From: Zoogloea sp041917255
Lineage (GTDB): Bacteria; Pseudomonadota; Gammaproteobacteria; Burkholderiales; Rhodocyclaceae
Reading direction: 5' to 3'
Assembly (NCBI GenBank): GCA_041917255.1
Contig: JAYRYA010000016.1
Coordinates: forward strand, 1-64,000
DNA: 64,000 bases
This document shows positions 50,043-60,000 of the stretch, in pieces. Position 1 is the first letter of the stretch. Each line of letters starts with the position of its first letter. Made by a program: the position numbers and the translations under genes. Under the pieces are notes generated by a model that was given only the letters and a program-made list of their open reading frames with translations, was not told the origin of the DNA and searched no databases.

Positions 50043-51083
50043 CTAGCGCTTGCCGGCGCGGTAGTCCTTCAGGAGCTTCATCACCTCGTCGAAGGTGTCG
50101 ACCGGCACCATCTTTCCGCGGATGCGCGGGTAGAGCTTGTCGGCGAGGTCGTTCCATTCCTTCATCTGTTCGGGGCTGGGTGTGTGGATCTGCAGGCCGC
50201 GCTTCTTCATGGCTTCCACCGCCTCATCCACCTCCTGTCGGGCTTTGGTGCGCATCTGCAGGCCGGCTTTGGCGCCAGCGGTCTTCAGCGCCTCCTGGGC
50301 GGCGGGGCTCATGTCGTCCCAGGCCTTTTTGGTGACCACCAGCGCGCCGACGATGGGCGCCCAGTTGATGTCGAGCATGTGGGGCGCGGTGGCGTAGATC
50401 TGGCTGGCCAGGGCGAAGTAAGGGGTGGCGGGCACGGCGGTAATCATGCCGGTCTGGATTGACGGGAGGATGTCGCTGGTTTCAAGGGGCACCGGGGTGT
50501 AGCCCAGGCTCTTCATGATGTCTTGCTGCTCGGATTCACCGGCCCAGGCGAAGAACTTCATCTTGCGGTAGTCGTCGGGGCGCAGCGCGGCGTCCTTCGA
50601 GAAGAAGCGCACCCAGCCGGCGTCGCCCCAGGCCAGCACCACGAAGCCCTTTTCCAGGAACTTGCGCTCCATGCCGGGGCGCAGCTTTTCGCGCACGTAG
50701 TCCACCTCGTCCCAGCTGCGGAAAAGCAGGGGCATGTTCTGCAGGGCGGCGATGGAAGGTTCGATCTCCCGCAGCCCGACCACTGACAGCAGCGCCCCCT
50801 GCAGCTGGCCGATGCGCATCCGGCGGGCCATGTCGGTCTCGCCGCCCTGGCCGCCGTCGGGGTAGATCACGTACTTGGCGCCGTCGCCCTGGGCGGTGCG
50901 CCAGGCCTCGCCCACTTCCATCAGCTGGCGGTGGTAGAGGGAGTTCTTGGGGGCCAGGGTGCCGATGCGTAGCGTGCTGGCGGCGTGGGCGCCGGGGGCG
51001 GCCAGCGCACCGATCAACAGGCCCAGGAGCAGGCCCAGCAGGGAGACGAGATGGGGGTGGAGGCGGTCGAGGCGTCGGTGCAT
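50043..51083 (-). CDS. TRAP transporter substrate-binding protein (DctP family)
   Basis: 346 residues with a signal peptide (about 1-34, HLVSLLGLLLGLLIGALAAP). Periplasmic receptor that hands the solute to DctQM. Family segments: IGTLAPKNSLYHRQLMEVGE, YPDGGQGGETDMARRMRIGQ, AWGDAGWVRFFSKDA, VPLETSDILPSIQTGMI and a C-terminal helical lid. The solute-site Arg expected for carboxylate binders may be in the RFFSKD region; the ligand cannot be named. It lies between the TatT-like lipoprotein gene and dctQM, all on the minus strand. Confidence 0.92.
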   Translation of the reverse strand: MHRRLDRLHPHLVSLLGLLLGLLIGALAAPGAHAASTLRIGTLAPKNSLYHRQLMEVGEAWRTAQGDGAKYVIYPDGGQGGETDMARRMRIGQLQGALLSVVGLREIEPSIAALQNMPLLFRSWDEVDYVREKLRPGMERKFLEKGFVVLAWGDAGWVRFFSKDAALRPDDYRKMKFFAWAGESEQQDIMKSLGYTPVPLETSDILPSIQTGMITAVPATPYFALASQIYATAPHMLDINWAPIVGALVVTKKAWDDMSPAAQEALKTAGAKAGLQMRTKARQEVDEAVEAMKKRGLQIHTPSPEQMKEWNDLADKLYPRIRGKMVPVDTFDEVMKLLKDYRAGKR

Positions 51084-51110
51084 GGCGGGGCTCGTCGGGA
51101 TGAAGGGGGG

Positions 51111-52004
51111 TCAGAACAGGTCGTCGGCGGTGTCCAGCAGCCAGCGGGCGCGGCGGCGCATCACCTCGTTGGCGAGGGTCTTCGGGCTGCGCGGGGCGTC
51201 CTTCACGGCCAGGGCCTGGCCCAGCAGATCGGTGAAGGCGGCCTTGTCGCCGGCTGGCAGGGCGATGCCTTCGGCCTTGGCCACAAAGGCGCCGGCGCTC
51301 GTGCCGTGGGCAAGGCGGATCGCTTCGTCGAAATAGGTTTGGGCCCGGATGCGGCTGCCGCCCGGGCGGGCCGACTCGAAGCTGCCCAGCAGGCTCGCCA
51401 TGTCGCCGTCGCCGAAACGGGGGTCGGCATCCCAGGCCAGCCTGGCAAGGCGGGCGGCGAGGGGAAGATCGGCCACAGTGTCCGGGTCGTCCTTGGAGAG
51501 GGATATCTGTCCGCCCCAGGCTGCGGCGGCCCAGTAGGCGAGGGGCACGTCGGCGGCTTTGAGGCGGAGCGGGGAGGCCGGGTCGGCGAGCTGGCGGCGC
51601 AAGTCCGGGTAGGTGTGGTCGAGGGCGGTCAGGGCGTGGTCACGGCCCCGGCGGTAGAGGCGCGCGGCGCGCTCCCTCAGTCGTTGGGCGGCCTTGGCGT
51701 CGGTCGCGTCGAGACGATCCGCATCGAAGGCCACGAAGGCGTAGGCGTACTGGGTGAACCCCCCGGCGACGGAGGCGGCGAGCCCGCTGTGGGCGGGCTG
51801 CGGCTGCAGAACGGATTCGGAGAACTTGAGGTAGAAGGCGCTGGCCTCGCGGGCGAGCTCGAGATCGTTCTCGGATGTCTGACCCTGGGCAGCGAGTTCA
51901 TCCGCCAGTTGGTTCAGGACCAGCTGTCGCGGTGAACAGCCGGCGAGCAGGGCGGCGACGGACAGCAGTGCGACGCCGCGCAAAAGGGTGTGCAGGGTTG
52001 CCAT
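51111..52004 (-). CDS. TatT-family TRAP-associated lipoprotein
   Basis: 297 residues. Lipoprotein signal with LLAGC (Cys23). The mature part is all-helical with TPR-like repeats: AREASAFYLKFSESVLQPQP, RLRERAARLYRRGRDHALTA, PLAYWAAAAWGGQISLSKDD and SRIRAQTYFDEAIRLAHGTS. TatT proteins form a ring-like partner of the DctP-type receptor in some TRAP systems, notably in Treponema. It is encoded 27 nt upstream of dctP, which supports that assignment. Confidence 0.85.
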   Translation of the reverse strand: MATLHTLLRGVALLSVAALLAGCSPRQLVLNQLADELAAQGQTSENDLELAREASAFYLKFSESVLQPQPAHSGLAASVAGGFTQYAYAFVAFDADRLDATDAKAAQRLRERAARLYRRGRDHALTALDHTYPDLRRQLADPASPLRLKAADVPLAYWAAAAWGGQISLSKDDPDTVADLPLAARLARLAWDADPRFGDGDMASLLGSFESARPGGSRIRAQTYFDEAIRLAHGTSAGAFVAKAEGIALPAGDKAAFTDLLGQALAVKDAPRSPKTLANEVMRRRARWLLDTADDLF

Positions 52005-52115
52005 GCGGCATCGCCATGCCTTTGGCAGGCGTCTGATGAGGGAACGCCGGGAAGATACCGGCGGGATGTTGCGTGGGTGTGACGAAGGGCGGGGCAGCGC
52101 CGGATGCGCGCTGCG

Positions 52116-55100
52116 TCAGTTGCGCAGCCCTGCTCGAAGGACATTGACGGCCTCTGTTGCAGCATCGATCTCGAAGACATCCACCTGGGCGGCGATGGCA
52201 TGGATACGGGCCGCGAAGTCGTCCATCGGGACATGGGCGGCAAGCTGAACGAGGCGGGTCAGGGGACGTTCGGCTGCGCCGATGTCGGCAAGCAGCGCCT
52301 CGGCCAGTTCATCGAGCAACGCAAGCGCAGTGGTAATGTCCGCTTCCGGTCCGGCGTCGGGCTCCGGAGGCGATGAGGCGGACAGGGTGTCCAGCTCCGC
52401 CATCACCTTGGCGAGCTGGTCGTGCAGGGTGTCGAGCTCGGCCCGAGCGGGCACGCGCTTCTTCTTCAGCAGCCCATCGATCCGGTTCAGGGTGTCGAAC
52501 AGGCTGGAGATACCCAGGTTGCCGACAACACCTTTCAGGGCGTGGCAGTGTTCGTCGGCGTCCTGCAGGGCGTTGGCGTCGATCAGGCCGACGAGCGTTT
52601 CCGCGCTCCTGGCCTGGGAATCGCGGAAACGCAGCAGCAGACGCCGGTAGGCGTCCGCCGAGCCGCCGATGCGGGCAATGCCGCGGGCGACGTCGATTGA
52701 TCCGAGGGCAGCGAGATCGGCGGGAATGGACGTCGGTGGCGGCGGTGGAGCTGGCACCAGCGGCGTATCGGCGCCCGTCGAGCCCGACGCGGCGGTGGGA
52801 AGCCATCGGATCAGGGTAGCGAACAGGGCGTCCGGATCGATGGGCTTGGTGATGTGGTCGTTCATGCCCGCTTCAAGGCTCTGCGTCTTGTCCGTCGCCA
52901 TCGCCAAGGCGGTCATGGCAATGATCGGCAGGCGCGCCAGCCGCGTGTGGGCAGGCTCCCCGGCCAGGGCCCGAATGGCGCGCGTGGCTTCAAGGCCACC
53001 CATCACCGGCATCTGGAGGTCCATCAGCACGAGGTCGAAGTTGTCCGCCACCACCTTGTCGATGGCCTGCTGGCCGTTTTCGGCCACCGCGACGTGGACA
53101 CCGTGGCTCTTGAGAAGCTCGACGGCGAACTCACGGTTGATCTCGTTATCCTCGACAAGGAGCACCTGCGCCCCGTGGAGATCGGGCATCGCCGAGGTGA
53201 GCGGCACCGTCCGCCGGCTGCCCTGCGTGTCCGCCCGCAGGCGGCCGCGCCCGAGGGCCGACATCAGCGCGTCGAGGAGGGCGGACGGCGATACGGGTTT
53301 GATGAGGAAGCCATCGGCGGGGGCGCTCTCTGCGTCCTTCAGCACGTCCTCGCGGCCGAAGGCGGTAATCATGATCACCTTCGGTTTGGGGTTGATCGCC
53401 GGGTTTGCGTGAATACGCCGGATGACGTCGTCGCCTTTCATGGCCGGCATGTACCAGTCCATCAGCACCACGTCGAACGCCGGACGCTCAGCTGCTTCGA
53501 GGCGGGCCAGTGCTGCAGCGCCGGATGCCACGGTTTCCACGTCGATCTGGAAGTGCCTGAGCGTTTCACACAGGATCTCCCGGGAGATGGCCATGTCGTC
53601 CACGACCAATACGCGCACGCCTTCCAGGAGTGTCCCCGACTGGGCGAGCCCCTCGGGCCGACAGGCGTCGTCGGTGAGCACCTTCAGCCGGACGGTGAAG
53701 GCGATGGTGGTGCCCTCGCCGGGTTCGGACCGTTCAAGCCAGATCCGTCCACCCATCAGCTCGGTGAGGTTGCGGCAGATCGCGAGCCCGAGCCCGGTGC
53801 CGCCAAAACGTCGGGTGGTGGATTGGTCGGCCTGGCTGAACTTCTCGAACAAGCGATCACGGAAGTCGCCGGACATGCCGATGCCCGTGTCGCGCACCGT
53901 GACCTGGAGGCTCAGGTCGTCGCCATCCCGGCCATTGACCTGGAACCGCAACTCGATCTCGCCATCCTCAGTGAACTTCACCGCATTGCTGCACAGGTTG
54001 AGGAGAATCTGCCCGAGGCGCAGCGGATCGCCCTCCAGGTGCGGCGGAATCTCGGGGTCGTAGCGGATCAACAGCTCGACGCCTTTCTGGTTGGCGAGGG
54101 GCTGGATGGTGTCGGTGACTCGTTTGATCACCGATTCGAGGGAGAAGGCGGTCTGGTCGATCTCGAGCTTGCCGGCTTCGATCTTCGAGAAATCGAGGAT
54201 GTCGTTGATGATGCCAAGCAAGGCGTTGGCGGCAGCCTGGGCCTTGGCCAACTGGTCGCGCACGGCAACCGGAAGGTCGGCGCGAAGCGCGAGGTAGAGC
54301 ATGCCCAGAATGCCGTTCATCGGCGTCCGGATCTCATGGCTCATGTTGGCAAGAAACTGACTCTTGGCGGCGCTGGCCTGTTCGGCCCGCTCCCGCTCGC
54401 GGACCAGCAAGGCGTTGGATTTCCGCAGCGCGGCAGTGCGTGCGGCTACCTCGGTCTCGAGGGCTGCGGCGATGCCACGCAACTCTTCCTGCGCGGAGTG
54501 CAGCCCGGCGGACATGGCATTGAACGCGGTGGCGAGGTCGATCACCTCACGCGGGCCGCTGTCGATGTGGACGTGCTTGCCTGCGGTGCCCGTCGCCATG
54601 CCGCGTGCCACGGCGCTTAGACGCTCGATGGGATCGGCCACCCACTTGCCGATCAGGGCGACGGTGAGGGTGAGCGCGAGGGTGAGCAGCAGACCGACGA
54701 TCAGGATGTCCCGGGCGCGTGCATCGGCTTCGCCGGTGAAATCGTCGAGGCGGACCACCGACACCACATGCCAGTCAAGGCCGCGGTCGTCCCGGAAAGG
54801 GCTGGCGTAGAGCAGGTAATCGGCGCCATCGATCCGCAGTGCAATGCCGTCGGCCGATGGTCTGTCGGGAAGGCGCCCGTCCTGCAGCAGTCGGCGGTAG
54901 CTCTCGGCGATGCGCGGATCGTCGACCGACGCTGCGGTCTGCCGGGCGGGCTTGCCGTTCGGGCCGATTGCCTGGAGCACGTCGTGGCGTGTCGAGGTGG
55001 CGATCAGCCGCCCGTCCCGCTCCACGATGTAGGCGATGGAGTGTTCGCTGATGGGCGCCGCAAGAAGGTAGTCGGAGATTGTCTTCAGGGTGAGGTTTGC

Positions 55101-55811
55101 ACCGATCACGCCGACCAGCCTGCCGTCAGGGTCGTAGGCAGGCCGGGCTGCGGTGATGCCGATCTGCCCCCGATTGAGGAGCACATAGACGTCGCTCCAC
55201 ACGCTGCCGTTGCGGGTCAAGGCCTGCTGGTACCAGCCCCGCGACGTCGCATCGTAGGTGTCCTGCGCGATCACGTTCCGGCGACGGCCCAGGGTGTCCA
55301 AGGCAATGAAATCCCGCTTCGGGAAGACGGTGGTGAGCTTGAGCTGGTATTGATCGTCCTTGTGGTCGATCCCGGCGATGGCGCCATCGTGGCGCCCCAG
55401 ATAGACGTCGTCGACGGTCGGGAAGGCCTTCAGCCGGTTGAGGAACCACGCCTCGGGACGCTGGAAAAGGGTTGTTCCGTTGATCTCGCCGGCCTTTATC
55501 GCCAGCACGTTGAGATCCACCAGCATGTGGGCCTTTTCGAGATCGTTCCGGAGTCGATCGGAAAGGTGCGCCGTGCTTTCCCCGGCCATGCGCGCGACAA
55601 GCCGTGTGGCGTCATGCTGGGCCGCGTATCGGTTCAGGAAGACGATCGCCAGGAATGCCAATGGCACCAGGATCAGTGATGGCAGTACCAGACTGTTACG
55701 GCATCCTAGTTTTCCCAAAAATGGCACCGGGTTTTCCTGTCGCGAATCGTTGGTCGTGCCCGATTCCGTCCTTGACCGAATAAATCCGGACATAGCGAAG
55801 GAGGTGGGCAA
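52116..55811 (-). CDS. Hybrid sensor histidine kinase (dCache-HAMP-HK-REC-REC-Hpt)
   Basis: Up to 1231 residues; a start a few codons later (MSGFIRSRTESG) is possible. Layout: membrane helix (about 43-63), large periplasmic dCache sensor (about 65-370), second helix (about 375-397), HAMP and coiled coil, HisKA with phospho-acceptor H492 (MSHEIRTPMNG), ATPase domain (NAVKFTEDGEIEL, VRDTGIGMS, RRFGGTGLGLAI), receiver 1 with D785 (VVLMDWYMPAMKG), receiver 2 with D931 (LVLMDLQMPVMGG), and Hpt with H1090 (HALKGVVGNLG). A full BarA-like phosphorelay in one chain. No cognate output regulator is adjacent. It lies just downstream of the yitT gene on the same strand and upstream of the TRAP genes. Confidence 0.93.
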   Translation of the reverse strand: MPTSFAMSGFIRSRTESGTTNDSRQENPVPFLGKLGCRNSLVLPSLILVPLAFLAIVFLNRYAAQHDATRLVARMAGESTAHLSDRLRNDLEKAHMLVDLNVLAIKAGEINGTTLFQRPEAWFLNRLKAFPTVDDVYLGRHDGAIAGIDHKDDQYQLKLTTVFPKRDFIALDTLGRRRNVIAQDTYDATSRGWYQQALTRNGSVWSDVYVLLNRGQIGITAARPAYDPDGRLVGVIGANLTLKTISDYLLAAPISEHSIAYIVERDGRLIATSTRHDVLQAIGPNGKPARQTAASVDDPRIAESYRRLLQDGRLPDRPSADGIALRIDGADYLLYASPFRDDRGLDWHVVSVVRLDDFTGEADARARDILIVGLLLTLALTLTVALIGKWVADPIERLSAVARGMATGTAGKHVHIDSGPREVIDLATAFNAMSAGLHSAQEELRGIAAALETEVAARTAALRKSNALLVRERERAEQASAAKSQFLANMSHEIRTPMNGILGMLYLALRADLPVAVRDQLAKAQAAANALLGIINDILDFSKIEAGKLEIDQTAFSLESVIKRVTDTIQPLANQKGVELLIRYDPEIPPHLEGDPLRLGQILLNLCSNAVKFTEDGEIELRFQVNGRDGDDLSLQVTVRDTGIGMSGDFRDRLFEKFSQADQSTTRRFGGTGLGLAICRNLTELMGGRIWLERSEPGEGTTIAFTVRLKVLTDDACRPEGLAQSGTLLEGVRVLVVDDMAISREILCETLRHFQIDVETVASGAAALARLEAAERPAFDVVLMDWYMPAMKGDDVIRRIHANPAINPKPKVIMITAFGREDVLKDAESAPADGFLIKPVSPSALLDALMSALGRGRLRADTQGSRRTVPLTSAMPDLHGAQVLLVEDNEINREFAVELLKSHGVHVAVAENGQQAIDKVVADNFDLVLMDLQMPVMGGLEATRAIRALAGEPAHTRLARLPIIAMTALAMATDKTQSLEAGMNDHITKPIDPDALFATLIRWLPTAASGSTGADTPLVPAPPPPPTSIPADLAALGSIDVARGIARIGGSADAYRRLLLRFRDSQARSAETLVGLIDANALQDADEHCHALKGVVGNLGISSLFDTLNRIDGLLKKKRVPARAELDTLHDQLAKVMAELDTLSASSPPEPDAGPEADITTALALLDELAEALLADIGAAERPLTRLVQLAAHVPMDDFAARIHAIAAQVDVFEIDAATEAVNVLRAGLRN

Positions 55812-55971
55812 GAAGTCTGCTTGGCCACCTCTCGAACACGCCGTGCATGAAACACCGTGTCCGATGGCACAGACCCGAAGGCGCGATTATTGCATGGCTG
55901 ATCCCGCCCGCATCCCGTGGGGACGGCCCGCCCAAGCCGACATCAATACCCGTATTGAGCGGCTGGAGGTG

Positions 55972-56595
55972 TCAGAACCCGTGGTATCGGTCTGGCCGGT
56001 GATTGACGCCGATCACCAGATTGAGCGCCGCCGCGCCAAGCACCGACAGCATCACCTGATGGGGCTCGACTGCCAGGAGGCCCACGGCGAGGATCAGACT
56101 ATCGAAGGCCATCTGCACGGTGCCGGCACGCCAGCCCCGTGTCTTCTGCAGATAGATCGCCATCACGCCCACGCCGCCAAGGCTGGCGCCGTGGCGAATC
56201 AGGATGAGGATGCCGATGCCGATGGCGAGGCCGCTCATCACCGCCGCAAACACCGGGTCGAGGTGGGTGAAGCCGATCAGGCCGGGCACGATTTCGATGA
56301 AGGCCGATAGCAGACCGATGGCGCAGAAGGTCTTGATGGTGAAGCGCGGCCCCAGCGCCTTGTAGCCGAAGATGTAGAAGGGCAGGTTGATGACGAAGAG
56401 CACCGCGCCGAATCGCCAGCCACCCAGGTAATGGACGATGAAGGCAAGCCCGGTGGTGCCGCCGGAGAGCAGCCGTGCCTCTCGCAGCATGACCACGCCG
56501 AGGGCAGTGAACAGGCAGCCGATCACCATCGCCTGGATGTCCTCGAGCAGGGTGTGGGGCGCGGCGTGGAGGGGGGCAGTGGCGTGGTTGGTCAT
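55972..56595 (-). CDS. YitT-family membrane protein
   Basis: 207 residues with five or six membrane helices. YitT signatures: LREARLLSGGTTGLAFIVHY, VLFVINLPFYIFGYKALG, IGFTHLDPVFAAVMSGLAIG and GASLGGVGVMAIYLQ. The short DUF2179 tail found in Bacillus homologues is missing, which is common in proteobacterial versions. Function of the family is unknown. Single gene; 160 bases separate it from the histidine kinase. Confidence 0.88.
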   Translation of the reverse strand: MTNHATAPLHAAPHTLLEDIQAMVIGCLFTALGVVMLREARLLSGGTTGLAFIVHYLGGWRFGAVLFVINLPFYIFGYKALGPRFTIKTFCAIGLLSAFIEIVPGLIGFTHLDPVFAAVMSGLAIGIGILILIRHGASLGGVGVMAIYLQKTRGWRAGTVQMAFDSLILAVGLLAVEPHQVMLSVLGAAALNLVIGVNHRPDRYHGF

Positions 56596-56912
56596 CGGGA
56601 GCGGAATGGAAGGTGCGCCGCAACATCATAGCGGTGACGTTGCCGGGGCGACAGCGGCGGGGTGACCGGGTGGCGCACAGGGTGTCCGTCTGTCGGGCCG
56701 GTCAAGGTGTTGCGCGGATGCTGCGGGCTTGGCCCGAATCGGGTTTTCGTGGGTCGCGGGTGACATAGTTCTCATCGGCAACGCTTCGGGCAGGCGCATG
56801 CTATCGGCACGCCACAGGAGACCCGGCACCATCCGGCCGTCAGGGTAAGTCGGGACGGTCGTCATGGGTTCCGGGCTCTTTGGGGCGGCGCAATAAGAAA
56901 GGAGTTCACATC
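56596..56912. other. Gene-free GC-rich interval upstream of the 47-residue gene
   Basis: 317 bases. A minus-strand frame of 79 codons (56626-56865, MTTVPTYPDGRMVPGLLWRA) exists but has no ribosome site and no recognisable product. No clear -10/-35 pair or hairpin with a U-tract is seen. It presumably holds the promoter of the small plus-strand gene. Confidence 0.4.
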
Positions 56913-57056
56913 ATGAACCCGCTAGCCTGGTGGATCGACTATTGCGTGGGTGCGGTCAGCACCGGCGCGTCCCGTTTCGAGATGTGGGGTTTCCTGCTGC
57001 TCAAGAAGCCCCTCGAAACCCTTGCCGAGCAAGGCAAGGCGCCCGATCCAAAGTAA
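56913..57056 (+). CDS. 47-residue small protein
   Basis: Open frame MNPLAWWIDYCVGAVSTGAS ... MWGFLLLKKPLETLAEQGKAPDPK ending TAA at 57056. A strong AAAGGAG sits eight bases before the ATG, the best ribosome site in the neighbourhood, which makes it credible despite its size. The middle is moderately hydrophobic and the C-terminus is charged. No family recognised. It faces the cus operon end-to-end (convergent), with 42 bases between the stops. Confidence 0.6.
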   Translation: MNPLAWWIDYCVGAVSTGASRFEMWGFLLLKKPLETLAEQGKAPDPK

Positions 57057-57098
57057 GTCCCCGTCTGCGTTGTTCCCCTTGCGGGACGGCCCCTGGTT

Positions 57099-60000
57099 TC
57101 AGGCGCTGTCCCGTTGCCATTGCTTGATCAGCATGTAGATCGCCGGAATCACCGCCAGGGTGAGGATCGTGGACGAGATCATGCCGCCCACCATCGGCGC
57201 GGCGATGGGGCGCATCACCTCGCTGCCGGTACCGCTGCCCCACAGGATGGGCAGCAGGCCGGCCATGATGGCGACGACGGTCATCATCTTGGGGCGCACC
57301 CGTTCGACGGCGCCTTCCATGACCGCCTCGTAGAGATCGGCGAGGGTCGGGGTCTCGCCGGTGGCGGCGCGGCGGGCTTTGGCCTCGGCCCAGGCGTGAT
57401 CCAGGTAGATCAGCATCACCACGCCGGTCTCGGCGGCGACACCGGCCAGGGCGATGAAGCCCACGGCCACCGCCACCGACAGGTTGTAGCCCAGCAGCCA
57501 GATCAGCCACACGCCGCCCACCAGCGCAAAGGGCACCGAGAGCATCACGATCAGCGTCTCGGTGAGGCGCCCGAAGTTGAGATAGAGCAGCAGGAAGATG
57601 GTGAGCAGCGTGAGCGGCACGACGATCTTCATCCGCTCGATGGCCCGCTCCATGTACTCGAACTGACCGCTCCAGGCCACGTAGTAGCCGGGCGGAAACT
57701 TCACCTGATCGGCCACCGCCTGCTTGGCGTCGGTCACGTAGCCGCCGATGTCGCGGCCGCGGATGTCCACGTAGATGTAGGCGGAGAGCAGCGCGTTTTC
57801 GGTACGGATCCCCGGCGTGCCCTTGGCGATCACCACCTTCGCGAGCTGGCCGAGGGGCAGCATGGCGCCGTTCATGGTGGGCACCAGCACCTCGCGGGCG
57901 ATCTGCTCGGGACTGGCGCGCAGCTCACGGGGGTAGCGCACCGTCACGCCGTAGCGCTCGCGGCCTTCAACGGTGGTGGTGACCATCTCGCCGCCCAGGG
58001 CGCCGGCGATCACGTCCTGAAGCTCGCCGACGGTGATGCCGTAGCGGGCGAGCTGCGCCCGGTCGGGCTCGATGTTGAGATAGAAGCCGCCGGTGATGCG
58101 CTCGGCAAAGGCGCTGGTGGTGCCCGGCACGGCACGCACGACGCTCTCGATCTGTTTTGCTAGGCGTTCCAGCTCGTCCAGATCCTTGCCGAACACCTTG
58201 ATGCCGATGGGCGTGCGGATGCCGGTGGACAGCATGTCGGTGCGGGCCTTGATGGGCATCGTCCACGCGTTGGCGACGCCGGGAAACTGCAGCGCGGCGT
58301 CGAGCTCGGCGATCAGCTTGTCAGTGGTCATCCCCGGCCGCCACTGGTCGTGGGGCTTGAGGTTGATGATGGTCTCGAACATCTCGACCGGCGCCGGATC
58401 GGTGGCGGTGTTGGCGCGCCCGGCCTTGCCGAAGACCGAGGCGACCTCGGGGAAGCGCTTGATGATGCGGTCCTGGGTCTGCATCAGCTCGGCGGCCTTG
58501 GTGACCGACATGCCCGGCAGCGACGAAGGCATGTAGAGCAGAGTGCCTTCGTCGAGGGTGGGCATGAACTCCGAGCCCAGTCGCGAGGCCGGGTAGAGCG
58601 TGGCCACCAGCGCCAGTACCGCGAGGCCGATGGTGAGCTTCTTCCAGCGCAGCACGCTGCGGATGATCGGTCGGTAGAGGCGGATCAGCACGCGGTTAAC
58701 CGGGTTCTGCGCTTCGGGGACGATCCGCCCACGGATGAACAGCAGCATCAGCACCGGCACCAAGGTGACGGACAGCAGCGCGGCGCTGGCCATCGAGAAG
58801 GTCTTGGTCCAGGCCAGCGGCGAGAACAGCCGGCCTTCCTGGCCTTCGAGGCTGAACACCGGCAGGAAGGACACCGTGATGATGAGCAGCGAGAAGAACA
58901 GCGCCGGCCCCACCTCGCGGCAGGCGGCGAGCATCGCCTCGGCCCGGTCGGCGGTGGTGTGGCCTTCCGGCAGGCGTTCCAGGTGCTTGTGGGCGTTCTC
59001 GATCATCACGATGGCGGCGTCGATCATCGCGCCGATGGCAATGGCGATGCCGCCCAGGCTCATCAGGTTGGAGTTCATGCCCAAAAGGCGCATGGCGATG
59101 AAGGCCATCAGCACACCCACCGGCAGCATCAGGATCGCCACCAGTGCGCTGCGCACATGGAGCAGGAAGACCACGCACACCAGCGCGACGATCAGGGATT
59201 CCTCGACCAGCGTGGTCTTGAGGGTGGCGATGGCGCGCTCGATGAGCTCGGCGCGGTCGTACACCGGCTGTATCGACACGCCTTCCGGCAGACCGGGGCC
59301 GATCTCGGCGATCTTGGCCTTGAGGTTGCCGATCACCTCCAGCGAGTTCTGGCCGTGGCGGGCCATGGCGATGCCGGCGACCACCTCGCCGTCGCCGTCC
59401 AGTTCGGCGATGCCGCGGCGCTCGTCGGGCACCAGTTCAACCTGCGCCACGTCGCGCACCAGTACCGCGGTGCCGCGCTCGGCCTTCAGCACGAGTGCGC
59501 CGATGTCGTCCTTGCCGCGCAGGTAGCCCTTGCCGCGCACCATGTATTCGGTCTCGGCCATCTCCACCACCCGGCCGCCCACGTCGCGGTTCGAATCGCG
59601 GATCGCCTGGGCGACCTTTATCAGCGGAATGCCGTAGGCGCGCAGCTTCACCGGGTCGACGGTGACCTGGTAGGTCTGCACGAAGCCGCCCACCGACGCC
59701 ACCTCGGCCACGCCCGGCGCCTTGGCGAGCTGGTAGCGCACGTACCAGTCCTGGATCGAGCGCAGCTCGGCGAGGGTCTTGTCCCGGGCCAGCAGCACGT
59801 ATTGATAGACCCAGCCCACGCCAGTGGCGTCGGGCCCGATCTGCGGCGAGACACCCTTGGGCATGCGCCCGGCGGCGAAATTGAGGTATTCGAGCACGCG
59901 GGAGCGCGCCCAGTAGATGTCGGTGCCGTCCTCGAAGATCACATACACGAAGGACGCCCCGAAGAAGGAGAAGCCGCGCACCACCTTGGATCGCGGCACC

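Noticed and set aside
56626..56865. 79-codon minus-strand gene (MTTVPTYPDGRMV...)
   Set aside because: No ribosome site, no recognisable product, and no supporting context.
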